Of a stretch of 36,986 nucleotides of DNA, positions 25,220-32,924 are shown piece after piece. The DNA is from an uncultured Saprospiraceae bacterium. Lineage in GTDB: Bacteria > Bacteroidota > Bacteroidia > Chitinophagales > Saprospiraceae. Each line of letters opens with the position of its first letter. Position 1 is the stretch's first letter. A program made the translations under genes and the position numbers. Below the pieces are notes generated by a model. The model searched no databases. It was not told where the DNA came from and saw only the letters and a list, made by a program, of their open reading frames with translations. Location: NCBI GenBank assembly GCA_937924035.1, contig CALDTK010000061.1, positions 1 to 36,986 of the forward strand, in the 5' to 3' direction.

Positions 25220-26581
25220 TCAAACAGGATCAATCACCCCTTCCACGTTGCGGATCTTTCCCCTCATTGACCACAGCAGTATTCCACCGATCACAAAGAA
25301 GACAACCAACGCGAGCATGCTATTGCGCATACCGCCTGTAAGTTGATTGATCATTCCAAAACTGAAGGTGCCTACTACGATCGCCAACTTCTCTAGGAGA
25401 TCGTAAAAACTGAAGTAACTCGTATTGTCTTCTGTCGCTTCAGGAATCAACTTCGAGTAGGTACTTCGACTTAGGCTTTGTATGCCACCCATCACCAAAC
25501 CTACAAGGCCTGAGATAGCATAGAAGGCAGATTTCTCAGTGACAAAATAGGCCAAAAAGCAAACCGCCATCCATATACCCAACATGATCAATAACGAATT
25601 GATATTGCCGAACTTTTTACTGGTTTTGGCGAAAGCCCAAGCGCCTCCGATAGCCACAACTTGTAGCAATAGTACCACTTTTATCAACTCGGTAGTGTCA
25701 AAGCCTAGTTCACTCTCTGCAAACGTGCTTGCTAAGAATAGCACCGTCTGAACTCCTGCACTGTAGAAGAAAAAAGACGTCAAGAAGCGAATCAGCGCAG
25801 GCTGTGTACGTGCGTCTTTCCATGTCTTTCTAATCTCTCGGTACCCAGCCCTTAGCCAGCCTTTCTCAACCTTTGTCTTGTCATCTTTGGGTAGTCGGGT
25901 AAAGGAAAACAAGCCAAAGACCAGCCACCAAATTCCCACCAACACGAATGAAATACGCGTGGCAGTGCGCGCCGCCTCGGCAGCCTTTTCTCCATTTTCA
26001 CCAGCATATAAGCCTACCAAACCAGGATTTAAAATCATGACGAGACAGCCAACCAATAAGATGATACTACCTACATAGCCAAAACTGAATCCTCGCGCGC
26101 TAACTGCATCATAGCGATCTTCTGAAGCGATTTCAGGTAAGAATGCGTTGTAAAAAACCAGCGCTCCTGAAAAACCAATCGTGGCAAGCATAAAAAGAGA
26201 TGTTCCTAACCCCAGTTGATCAAGGTCTTTAAACCACCACATGCTGATACAGGATAGACTGCCGATAATCGTGAAGCCGCGCAGAAACGCTAATTTTCGT
26301 CCGCTTGCATCTGCAATGCCGGAGAGTAAAGGAGAAACAGCTGCCAAAATCAAATACGCGGCGGAAATTGCGTATGAAAATAGACTCGCCAAGTTGTAGG
26401 TGCGCCCCATTAACTCTACCGGCCCTTCGCTCAAGCTTGAATAATATGCTGGAAAAATGGCAACTGTAATCACCAGAGCATAAGCGCTATTCGCCCAGTC
26501 AAACATCGCCCAGCCGTTAATCGTCTTTGGGTTGTTCAAGTCCCGCTGCTGATTATCTACCAAATTTTCATCAATATTCAT
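25220..26581 (-). CDS. MFS transporter of the UMF1 (YxiO/Atg22-like) family
   Basis: I choose the ATG at 26581 (MNIDENLVDNQQRDLNNPKT); the frame is open to 26650, but that part overlaps the divergent RimK gene. The ~453-residue product begins with the UMF1 hallmark INGWAMFDWANSAYALVITV and shows about 11-12 membrane spans. A GGIQSLSRSTYSKLIPEATE loop between spans 8 and 9 is also typical of the family. It is a secondary transporter with unknown substrate; fungal relatives export amino acids from vacuoles. Only 40 bases separate its start from that of the rimK-like gene on the other strand, which suggests joint control. A 14-mer copy encodes WAFAKTSK. Confidence 0.85.
   Translation of the reverse strand: MNIDENLVDNQQRDLNNPKTINGWAMFDWANSAYALVITVAIFPAYYSSLSEGPVELMGRTYNLASLFSYAISAAYLILAAVSPLLSGIADASGRKLAFLRGFTIIGSLSCISMWWFKDLDQLGLGTSLFMLATIGFSGALVFYNAFLPEIASEDRYDAVSARGFSFGYVGSIILLVGCLVMILNPGLVGLYAGENGEKAAEAARTATRISFVLVGIWWLVFGLFSFTRLPKDDKTKVEKGWLRAGYREIRKTWKDARTQPALIRFLTSFFFYSAGVQTVLFLASTFAESELGFDTTELIKVVLLLQVVAIGGAWAFAKTSKKFGNINSLLIMLGIWMAVCFLAYFVTEKSAFYAISGLVGLVMGGIQSLSRSTYSKLIPEATEDNTSYFSFYDLLEKLAIVVGTFSFGMINQLTGGMRNSMLALVVFFVIGGILLWSMRGKIRNVEGVIDPV
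25623..25636 (+). repeat. Dispersed 14-mer GTTTTGGCGAAAGC, copy 5
   Basis: Exact copy (15-mer form from 25622) inside the MFS gene but antisense to it, so the gene reads AFAKT. This is the third coding register seen for the motif. Confidence 0.9.
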
Positions 26582-26621
26582 CGAAGGGCAAAGTACATTG
26601 CCTAACATTGATGTCGTGCCT
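26582..26621. promoter_or_regulatory. 40-base divergent start region between MFS and rimK-like genes
   Basis: Two genes start outward from a 40-base space, too short for two separate Bacteroidota promoters. Promoters must overlap each other or lie within the opposite gene. No clear TAnnTTTG -7 element with correct spacing is seen. Confidence 0.4.
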
Positions 26622-27503
26622 ATGAAAATCCTCATACTTTCCAGAGCCAACTTTCTTTACTCCACGCAGTCGCTTTTCATGGCGGCAAAAAAGGAAGGGC
26701 ACTTTGCTGAAATTATCGACTACACACTCATCAATTCTGTTATCGATAAAGGCCGTCCAAAGCTATTTTTTGAAGATGAACGATTTGATGATATCGACGC
26801 CGTAGTTGGGCGTATCGGACCTACTTATACGCCAATGGGGGCTGCACTGCTCCAACAGTTTGAGCAGTGTGGAGCTTACGTTTCACCCAGGTCGGATGCT
26901 TTGCTCCTCGCGCGAGATAAGTGGCGTGCTCAATGCGCTCTTGTCGCTGCTGGTGTGCCGATGCCCAAAGCTGCAATGATCAATGACCTCGAACAGCTTG
27001 ATGACATAGCACATCGACTCGGTGGTTATCCTTTGGTAATCAAGCTTCTTGAAAGTACCCATGGCTCTGGCGTCATCCTTGTGCGAGAACGAAAGGGCGC
27101 ACGCAGCACGCTCGATGCTTTTGCGGGCTTGCACAAAGGCGTACTCGTTCAACAGTACATCGCCGAATCAAATGGAGAGGACATACGAGCCATTGTTTGT
27201 GGCGACAAGGTCGTGGCTGCCATGAAACGGACACCACCTCCAGGTGAATTTCGATCCAATTTGCACCGCGGTGGATCTGCTCAGGTGGTCGAACTCTCTA
27301 AAAAAGAAACAGAAGTTGCTATCCTTGCTGCACAAACCGTTGGGCTCGACATCGCGGGTGTAGATATTTTACGTTCTCACAACGGTCCTTTAGTCATGGA
27401 AGTCAACGCCTCACCCGGCCTTGAAGGAATTGAAGGTGCCACAGGAATGAGCGTCTCTGCCGAAATGATCACCCAGCTTGTAAAAGGAGCTCGCAAAAGA
27501 TGA
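26622..27503 (+). CDS. rimK: RimK-family ATP-grasp alpha-L-glutamate ligase
   Basis: I choose the ATG at 26622, giving MKILILSRANFLYSTQSLFM as in known RimK proteins; an ATG-equivalent at 26598 adds eight residues. The 293-residue product has the RimK N-domain and an ATP-grasp core. YPLVIKLLESTHGSGVILV binds ATP (lysine plus the glycine-rich loop), followed by VLVQQYIAESNGEDIRAIV and VMEVNASPGLEGIE (258-271; Glu260 and Asn262 bind Mg2+). RimK adds glutamates to the C-terminus of ribosomal protein S6; relatives join glutamate to other acceptors. The next gene, overlapping by four bases, encodes an AstE/AspA-like zinc hydrolase, a pairing that fits addition and removal of the same group. Confidence 0.88.
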   Translation: MKILILSRANFLYSTQSLFMAAKKEGHFAEIIDYTLINSVIDKGRPKLFFEDERFDDIDAVVGRIGPTYTPMGAALLQQFEQCGAYVSPRSDALLLARDKWRAQCALVAAGVPMPKAAMINDLEQLDDIAHRLGGYPLVIKLLESTHGSGVILVRERKGARSTLDAFAGLHKGVLVQQYIAESNGEDIRAIVCGDKVVAAMKRTPPPGEFRSNLHRGGSAQVVELSKKETEVAILAAQTVGLDIAGVDILRSHNGPLVMEVNASPGLEGIEGATGMSVSAEMITQLVKGARKR

Positions 27504-28450
27504 AGACACCTAAGAACCTACTTGAAAGCTGTGATCCTGGTCAACGCATACTCATCGATTTAGATGTTGGTGCGCTTCCATCAGGGACGCCGATTAAGAT
27601 TCGTGCGCACGTAATCCGAGCAGAAAAGCCAGGTCCAACGGCGCTGCTGTTAGGTGGTGTTCATGGAGATGAAATCAACGGCATTGAGATCGTCAGGCGA
27701 GCCGTGAGTAGTGGACTATTGCGCCATTTGCAATGTGGAGCTGTTATAGCGATTCCCTTGCTCAATGTTTACGGGTTTCTAAATTATTCACGCGATGTTC
27801 CGGATGGCAAAGACGTTAACCGATCCTTTCCAGGGACCTCTAACGGATCCCTTGCAAGTAGGGTAGCGAAAGTCATTACGAAGCAGGTTTTGCCGCTCGT
27901 CAATTTTGGAATAGACTTCCATACGGGTGGTTGGGCGCACCACAATCATCCACAAATTCGCTATTCTCCAAAGGATCACAGTGCTCAGGTTTTGGCGAAA
28001 GCTTTCCATGCACCTGTAACGCTCGCCTCCAACACCATTCCGCGATCATTGCGCAATACGGCCTTGGAAATGGAAAAGCCGATGATCATTTTCGAAGGTG
28101 GTGAAAACCTTCGCCTTCACGGTCCAAGCATCGATTGTGCGTTGCAAGGGATTCAGAATGTCTTAGTTGCGCAGGGAATGCTTTCGACAGCTACCTCCAA
28201 AGCACAACCCGACACCCTCATGCTCAATAAAAGCTCCTGGACGCGGGCCACCAAAGCCGGCCTTTTCGAATGGTGCATAAGTAGCGGTAATTGGGTGGAA
28301 GAAGGCCAAACACTCGGATATCTGCGTGATCCATACGGTATCCATGAAGAAGAAATTGTTGCTCCTCGTAAAGCATTCATTATTGGCCATGACAACAGTC
28401 CAGTCATTAATCAAGGCGATGCACTTTTTCACTTGGCTTGGGTGGAGTAG
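27500..28450 (+). CDS. Succinylglutamate desuccinylase/aspartoacylase-family zinc hydrolase
   Basis: The 316-residue product belongs to the M14-like AstE/AspA family. GGVHGDEINGIE (52-63) supplies zinc ligands His55 and Glu58, DVNRSFPG (105-112) the substrate-binding arginine, IDFHTGG (138-144) the third zinc ligand His141, and FEGGENLR the catalytic Glu199. The C-terminal ~80 residues form a beta-barrel-like tail (EEGQTLGYLRDPYG). It removes acyl or amino-acyl groups from small amides. Its start overlaps the rimK stop (ATGA, 27500-27503), so the pair is translationally coupled. The substrate could be a glutamylated product of RimK. A 14-mer copy is read as VLAKA (164-168). Confidence 0.88.
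   Translation: MKTPKNLLESCDPGQRILIDLDVGALPSGTPIKIRAHVIRAEKPGPTALLLGGVHGDEINGIEIVRRAVSSGLLRHLQCGAVIAIPLLNVYGFLNYSRDVPDGKDVNRSFPGTSNGSLASRVAKVITKQVLPLVNFGIDFHTGGWAHHNHPQIRYSPKDHSAQVLAKAFHAPVTLASNTIPRSLRNTALEMEKPMIIFEGGENLRLHGPSIDCALQGIQNVLVAQGMLSTATSKAQPDTLMLNKSSWTRATKAGLFEWCISSGNWVEEGQTLGYLRDPYGIHEEEIVAPRKAFIIGHDNSPVINQGDALFHLAWVE
27989..28002 (+). repeat. Dispersed 14-mer GTTTTGGCGAAAGC, copy 6
   Basis: Exact copy (15-mer form from 27988) in sense within the AstE/AspA-like gene, read as VLAKA. Confidence 0.9.
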
Positions 28451-28451
28451 G

Positions 28452-28570
28452 GTGCGATCACAGAGCAGCGTCAACCCGGATTTGAGTTCAGCGAAGCGTG
28501 GATCCAGGCCAGGTGAGAGCACCGGATTGTCTTAGCCGTGATCGAGGGAGAGCGGCGTTTACAAGCATTA
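28452..28570. repeat. REP-like intergenic element B
   Basis: This convergent intergenic DNA shares blocks with the element at 32.58-32.67 kb: GCGTCA, GCGAAGCG(A/T)GGATCCA, AGCAC(C)GG and GTGATCGAGGGAGAG. It lies between the ends of the AstE-like gene and the minus-strand secreted hypothetical, where it may also serve as a transcription end. The rest of the 28451-28706 gap shows nothing else I can name. Confidence 0.5.
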
Positions 28571-28706
28571 ACAAATTTTCAAGCGTTGCTTGTCTCAGTC
28601 TCGTCTTCTAGTCTGAGTTGGAATAGCGCCCCCTAATTCATCTTGGAACCGGCGTTTATCTAGGTTCCCTCAAAACTGGGGTCTCTAGTTTCATCCAACT
28701 CTAGGT

Positions 28707-30155
28707 TTATTGATCCACCATAATAGGATGGGATTTTCTACTGCTTAAAGAATCTTCAATCGAGCCATTGGCTAAATAAACTTCACCATTGCATGGTGCT
28801 CCACTAAAGTGACGACCAGAAGCCGATCTACCTGCTATTTTTTCGGGAAGTTGAAACTTTATTTGTGTACTATTATGACTAATTATATCCTCAATTAATA
28901 CTGGAAGTTTTTGCTTTTTACCAGTCGCACTGCATACTGGGGTCATTACGTGAGTATATTTATAAAGATGGTGACCACTAACGGTATAAACTCGTTTCAA
29001 ATTAGAATCAAGTGAACTTGTCAATGTGTCGAAAATAGGTGTGAGATAGGCTTCTGCTGGCAATAATCCACTCAAGCCGCGGTGCGCTGAGTAAACAAAT
29101 AAGGTAGCCTCCTTGCGCTTTGATTCTTGGAAATAGTCGCCTTCCAAATTTATTAATCTTGGCCGAGGGATCGTCAAATCATTGACAATAGTAAACGCTA
29201 CGTTAAGCAGTTGCTTAGGCTGGCCAGGTTTAAGTTGACTGTAGTACTTAGATTCAGGAAGTTTTAGCTTGACCAATATGGAGCCCGGTTTAACTATTTC
29301 ATAACTGCCTTGCAGTAAAAACGAGTGATGAGAAGGAACTAATAAGGCTGTTTTAGAGCTTCTCTCAACAGAATTTTTAGGTATTAGGTTAGCACTAAAG
29401 TCTGTTGGTTCAAATGCGTCAGGATTGTAGTTGATTTCAAATTCAAGACGTCTGGGCTGAATAATAGCATTTATAGCTTCTACGGATACACTAATTTCTG
29501 CAAGTTTTTCGTGCGTTGACGTCCTGAGTCGTGTCGGCTTTAATTTTACAATGACAGCCGTATCCTGTAATGGCCACGGCGTTACTGTCGCATAATCTGT
29601 ATCATCACCAAACACATAGTTCGTCGTAAGCTGAATGAATCGCCTGGGTTGACCAATTCTCTCTTCCAAGGCTTGATAGGTAAGTAACTCCACACTCTTA
29701 GAAGACAGATCACTCCTGTTGGAAGAAGAGTGAGTATACAATACGTCGTCCACAGCATAAAGGAGTGGATGACCAAGGCGACCAACAATCTTAGGTTTAT
29801 TCAGAGTATCCAAAAATAGTATGCCGCTCTCGCCCTTCTTGGCTTGCACTCTAATGGGGTGTGAAGAGCCTTCAATAAATTTCCCCAAGCGACCACCGTA
29901 GGCGAGCACCTCGACAAAGGAATGCTCGGTGTCTCCTCTAAAAAGTTGTGTTAGTTGATAGACCGTCCCAGTGTAAGCTTTCCCTTCAATATTGTAAGTA
30001 TTGGATATCCCAGTAGATGTCCCTTCAACAATGAGGTGACCGTACTTTATTCCGTTGTCAAGTTCTCGATTGTGCCAATCTTCTGCAGCGCTTTGGCAAT
30101 AGCAAAAACTGGAAAATAAAGTAGAAAGGCCCAATATCAATATGGTAAACTCCAT
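28707..30155 (-). CDS. Secreted hypothetical protein
   Basis: I choose the ATG at 30155, which gives a signal peptide (MEFTILILGLSTLFSSFCYC, then QSAAED). The frame is open to 30404, but the extension lacks protein-like composition and overlaps the divergent Uma2 gene. The 482-residue product is unknown. Residues ~30-110 form a beta-rich N-domain (YGHLIVEGTSTGISNTYNIE) like domains in other Bacteroidota secreted proteins. Residues ~220-330 look like a cohesin-type beta-sandwich (RLEFEINYNPDAFEPTDFSA ... GSILVKLKLPES). No C-terminal type IX sorting domain is obvious. It lies tail-to-tail with the RimK/AstE unit and head-to-head with uma2. Confidence 0.65.
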   Translation of the reverse strand: MEFTILILGLSTLFSSFCYCQSAAEDWHNRELDNGIKYGHLIVEGTSTGISNTYNIEGKAYTGTVYQLTQLFRGDTEHSFVEVLAYGGRLGKFIEGSSHPIRVQAKKGESGILFLDTLNKPKIVGRLGHPLLYAVDDVLYTHSSSNRSDLSSKSVELLTYQALEERIGQPRRFIQLTTNYVFGDDTDYATVTPWPLQDTAVIVKLKPTRLRTSTHEKLAEISVSVEAINAIIQPRRLEFEINYNPDAFEPTDFSANLIPKNSVERSSKTALLVPSHHSFLLQGSYEIVKPGSILVKLKLPESKYYSQLKPGQPKQLLNVAFTIVNDLTIPRPRLINLEGDYFQESKRKEATLFVYSAHRGLSGLLPAEAYLTPIFDTLTSSLDSNLKRVYTVSGHHLYKYTHVMTPVCSATGKKQKLPVLIEDIISHNSTQIKFQLPEKIAGRSASGRHFSGAPCNGEVYLANGSIEDSLSSRKSHPIMVDQ

Positions 30156-30221
30156 GCAACGCAAAAATACTACGACGCAAACTATTGCATAATCAAGCGC
30201 TAAAACCCTTACCTTCCCTCC
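30156..30221. promoter_or_regulatory. 66-base divergent start region
   Basis: Starts of the secreted hypothetical (minus) and the Uma2 gene (plus) face outward here. On the minus strand 30162-30169 reads TATTTTTG, matching the Bacteroidota -7 consensus TAnnTTTG. It sits only seven bases from the ATG and has no well-placed -33 element, so the call is weak. Confidence 0.3.
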
Positions 30222-30797
30222 ATGTCTGTAACCCGTTTTGAAGACTTGGATCTCACACGGCAATATACTTTTGCCGACTATGCCACTTGGCGCTTTAAGG
30301 AGCGGGTGGAGATACTTCGTGGTTGGGTAGCACGAATGAGTCCAGCACCGAGTTCTTACCACCAAAGGGTAAGTACAGAATTGGGCTTCCACATTAGAAA
30401 ACATCTAGGTCGAGATGGATGTCAATTATTCTCAGCACCATTTGATGTTCGATTACCTCGCTCACAAGGTGGCGAAAGTGTAGTCCAGCCTGATCTTTGC
30501 GTGGTTTGCGATCCTTCGATAGTTGACGAACAAGCATGTGTTGGTGCTCCAGATTTCGTAATTGAAATACTTAGTCTGAGCAATTCCAAAAGAGAGTTGC
30601 GAGACAAGTTTGAACTCTATGAAGAGTCAGGAGTCCTAGAATATTGGATTGTCGACCCACATCGTCGTAGCGTAGAGCGATTTGTTTTAGAAGGTGATCG
30701 TTTTATTGGTCTTGCGCCAAGAACAGAGGATGACAAAGCTATCAAGGCCACCGCACTAGCAGGCCTTACCATCGATGGAAGCGATATTTTTCCGTGA
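30222..30797 (+). CDS. Uma2-family (DUF820) PD-(D/E)xK nuclease-fold protein
   Basis: The 191-residue product matches Uma2/DUF820. There is an early Glu30 in KERVEILRGWVARMSPAP, VVQPDLCVV with Asp91, and APDFVIEILSLSNSKRELRDKFELYEESGVLEYWIVDP with Glu115 and Lys129. The last part is the hallmark of the family (E.LS.S......K...Y...GV.EYWIVDP). The fold is that of restriction-type endonucleases, but cellular function is unknown; copies are abundant in cyanobacteria and some Bacteroidota and may be mobile. It is 48 bases upstream of the PepSY-type gene on the same strand. It shares a 66-base divergent start region with the secreted hypothetical. Confidence 0.88.
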   Translation: MSVTRFEDLDLTRQYTFADYATWRFKERVEILRGWVARMSPAPSSYHQRVSTELGFHIRKHLGRDGCQLFSAPFDVRLPRSQGGESVVQPDLCVVCDPSIVDEQACVGAPDFVIEILSLSNSKRELRDKFELYEESGVLEYWIVDPHRRSVERFVLEGDRFIGLAPRTEDDKAIKATALAGLTIDGSDIFP

Positions 30798-30845
30798 CAA
30801 ATGAAGATGATACGATAAGGATCAGGTAACCACTACCTTCACCCC

Positions 30846-31421
30846 GTGCCAACCAATCCTTCTCAAAAACCTTCTTACGAAGCACCGCCAATTGTTGGTC
30901 GCATCCGTACGTCACGGAGATGGCACAGCAAATTGAGTGTGTTTATGGCCATTCTCTTGCTGATCTCTGCGATCACTGGACTTTTGCTCGGCTGGAAAAA
31001 ACAATCTGATTGGTTACAGCCCGGAACACAAAAAGGGCAAAAAGGCGAACTCGCAGACTGGAAATCCATTGCTGAACTCTCAGAAGCTGCCATTATCGCC
31101 TTTCGGCAAAACGCCGGTCCAGAGGCCAATGCAGAAGTTGATCGCATGGACGTCCGCCCTGAGAAAAACGTCGTCAAGGTGAGATTCGAATACGAAGACT
31201 ACGAAGTACAGGTTGATGGGATCACAGGTGCTGTCCTCAATGTCGGCAAACGAAATGCAGACTGGATTGAGCGTATCCACGACGGTTCTATCGTTTCTGA
31301 CATGTTCAAACTCATCAGCATGAACGTGCTTTCTATAGGAGTATTCATCATGGCGATAACTGGACTTTGGCTCTATTTCGGACCTAAGCGCTACCGCGCT
31401 CAACGTCGAAGAGATGTCTAG
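30846..31421 (+). CDS. PepSY-associated transmembrane protein
   Basis: The start is a GTG at 30846; no ATG lies upstream before an in-frame stop, and the next ATG (about residue 33) would remove the conserved RRWHSKLS. The 191-residue product has a membrane span at about 30-50 (MAILLLISAITGLLLGW), a central PepSY-like domain (FEYEDYEVQVDGITGAVLNV) outside the membrane, and a second span at about 158-178 (GVFIMAITGLWLYFG). The HxK..F...L...TG pattern is that of PepSY-TM proteins, which are linked to iron uptake or membrane redox. This is a short two-span version. It overlaps the glycosyltransferase gene by eight bases, so the two are co-translated. Confidence 0.8.
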   Translation: MPTNPSQKPSYEAPPIVGRIRTSRRWHSKLSVFMAILLLISAITGLLLGWKKQSDWLQPGTQKGQKGELADWKSIAELSEAAIIAFRQNAGPEANAEVDRMDVRPEKNVVKVRFEYEDYEVQVDGITGAVLNVGKRNADWIERIHDGSIVSDMFKLISMNVLSIGVFIMAITGLWLYFGPKRYRAQRRRDV

Positions 31422-32451
31422 ACACCCTCAAAAGATACTCTGCATCCGCCTTTCTGCAATTGGGGATCTTGTAGTGTGTACACCAGTTTTTCGAGCATTG
31501 GCCCAGCAACTCAACGCCGAAGTACACGTGCTCACCAAGGCGGTTCCTGCTCAAATGCTCGAGGGTAATCCACACGTGCAGAAGGTTATTCACTGGCAAA
31601 AAGAAGGGCTCGTTTCCACTTTGAAAAAAGAAGCGTACGACTTGATCGTCGACCTGCATTGCAACTTACGATCTCATCGATTGCGCTTAGCATTAGGTGT
31701 TCCCACACTTGGTTACCGGAAGCGAAATATGGCCAAGCGGCTGCTCAGCAATGGAATCGATTGGCTCGGGGATGAGCATCTTCTTGATCGATATTTCAAA
31801 GCATTATTGCCATTGGGCATTCGGTATGACCTCCGTGGTCTCGACTACTTCACAGAAAAAGAGCTCAACTGCTCGTGCCCAATAGAAGGCCGTCTTGAAC
31901 AAGCACTTGAAACTGGATTTACTGCCCTTGTTCTTGGAGCAACACACGCAACTAAGCGGATGCCGGCTTCTTTGCTTGCAGATATCTGTGCTACCGCTAA
32001 AGGGCACATTATTCTGCTAGGAGGTGATGATGTCAAAGCATTGGCAACTGAAACCGTTGGCCTCTTAGGTGAAGAAGCTAAAAGTCGCGTTACCAATCTT
32101 TGTGGTGCGATCAGTTTGCGTCAATCAGCCAAACTTGTAGAACTTTCAACGGGGGTGATCACTCCAGACACTGGCCTGATGCATGTAGCTGCAGCACTAC
32201 ATCGGCCAATGGTCGTCGTTTGGGGGAACACGGTGCCTGCCTATGGCATGTATCCTGTTTTTCCGGAAGGAAAAAAACAGCTTGCCCAGTTTGCACAAGT
32301 CGATGGACTCAAGTGTCGTCCGTGTAGCCGAATTGGCTATAAAGCTTGCCCAAAAGGTCACTTCGATTGTATGAAAAAGCAGTCTGCTTTAACGATTCTC
32401 GAATTGCTTGAAAGGAGTAGGGTAGCACGCACAGCACACAGCCTAGTGTAG
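31414..32451 (+). CDS. Glycosyltransferase family 9 (ADP-heptose:LPS heptosyltransferase-like)
   Basis: The 345-residue product starts with the GT9 signature KILCIRLSAIGDLVVCTPVF (residues ~7-26), which includes the catalytic-site aspartate. LIVDLHCNLRSHRLRL and a C-terminal GVITPDTGLMHVAAALHRPMVVVWGNT (nucleotide-sugar site D-T-G-x-M-H) follow. A final GLKCRPCSRIGYKACPKGHFDCM cysteine cluster is usual in this family. It adds a heptose or similar sugar to lipopolysaccharide core on the cytoplasmic face of the inner membrane. Acceptor and donor cannot be read. It overlaps the PepSY-type gene by eight bases and is followed by the large repeat-rich gap. Confidence 0.9.
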   Translation: MSRHPQKILCIRLSAIGDLVVCTPVFRALAQQLNAEVHVLTKAVPAQMLEGNPHVQKVIHWQKEGLVSTLKKEAYDLIVDLHCNLRSHRLRLALGVPTLGYRKRNMAKRLLSNGIDWLGDEHLLDRYFKALLPLGIRYDLRGLDYFTEKELNCSCPIEGRLEQALETGFTALVLGATHATKRMPASLLADICATAKGHIILLGGDDVKALATETVGLLGEEAKSRVTNLCGAISLRQSAKLVELSTGVITPDTGLMHVAAALHRPMVVVWGNTVPAYGMYPVFPEGKKQLAQFAQVDGLKCRPCSRIGYKACPKGHFDCMKKQSALTILELLERSRVARTAHSLV

Positions 32452-32499
32452 CATACAGTTTTGGTTGGCCGCTATCGCGAGCCACCGAAAAAAAGCGTC

Positions 32500-32559
32500 C
32501 ACCCCGCTGTTCCTCTATTCCCTCAGCTCCTACGTCGCGAGTCCAATCGGAATGACGCT
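32500..32559. repeat. 60-bp direct repeat, left copy
   Basis: It starts CACCCCGCTGTTCCTCTATT and ends GGAATGACGCT. It matches 32686-32745 at 54 of 60 positions by hand alignment. Its end forms part of an inverted pair with the REP core to its right. Confidence 0.8.
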
Positions 32560-32580
32560 AAGCTGAAATATCTCTGAAAA

Positions 32581-32665
32581 AGCGTCATGTCGTTGGAGCC
32601 CCGCGAAGCGAGGATCCACGTGCAAGCACGGGACTGACGCAGTCGCGATCGAAGGAAAGTGTTGT
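32581..32665. repeat. REP-like intergenic element C
   Basis: It starts AGCGTCATGTCGTTGGAGCC and contains GCGAAGCGAGGATCCA and GTCGCGATCGAAGGAAAG. Blocks are shared with elements A (22.9 kb) and B (28.5 kb), so this is a dispersed family in intergenic DNA. Confidence 0.6.
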
Positions 32666-32685
32666 TCATAACAGATTCTAAGTTT

Positions 32686-32745
32686 CACCCCGCTGTTCCT
32701 CTATTTCCGTAGCTCCTACGTCGCGACTCCCGTCGGAATGACGCT
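32686..32745. repeat. 60-bp direct repeat, right copy
   Basis: Second copy of the repeat at 32500-32559 in the same orientation, 186 bases downstream, with six differences. Confidence 0.8.
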
Positions 32746-32754
32746 CTTTGCAAG

Positions 32755-32802
32755 TCCAGCAGCAACGCGATCCAGCAACGTAGTGGTCCAGTAGCGAAGC
32801 GG
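32755..32802. repeat. Degenerate 16-bp tandem repeat, three units
   Basis: Units TCCAGCAGCAACGCGA, TCCAGCAACGTAGTGG and TCCAGTAGCGAAGCGG follow each other without gaps; a fourth, partial unit (TCAGTA) follows. Confidence 0.55.
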
Positions 32803-32924
32803 TCAGTAATCATCCCCAAAAAACCAATTGTGAGAAGAAAGTCAGTCAATATGGCGACGCATTTTGTAACGTTTATACCCAACGCGGTGGACTTTTCGTA
32901 TTCTTGTCAAATACCTCTTTGTTT

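Larger units (their letters stand above)
32452..32924. other. 473-base gap rich in REP-like repeats
   Basis: No gene is supported. It holds two 60-bp direct repeats, a REP-like core, an 8-bp inverted pair (ATGACGCT 32552-32559 with AGCGTCAT 32581-32588) and a short 16-bp tandem array. The promoter of the porP-like gene should lie in the last ~100 bases. Confidence 0.7.

Noticed and set aside
30156-30404. Longer N-terminus for the secreted hypothetical
   Set aside because: It would overlap the divergent Uma2 gene and hide the signal peptide that starts at 30155.
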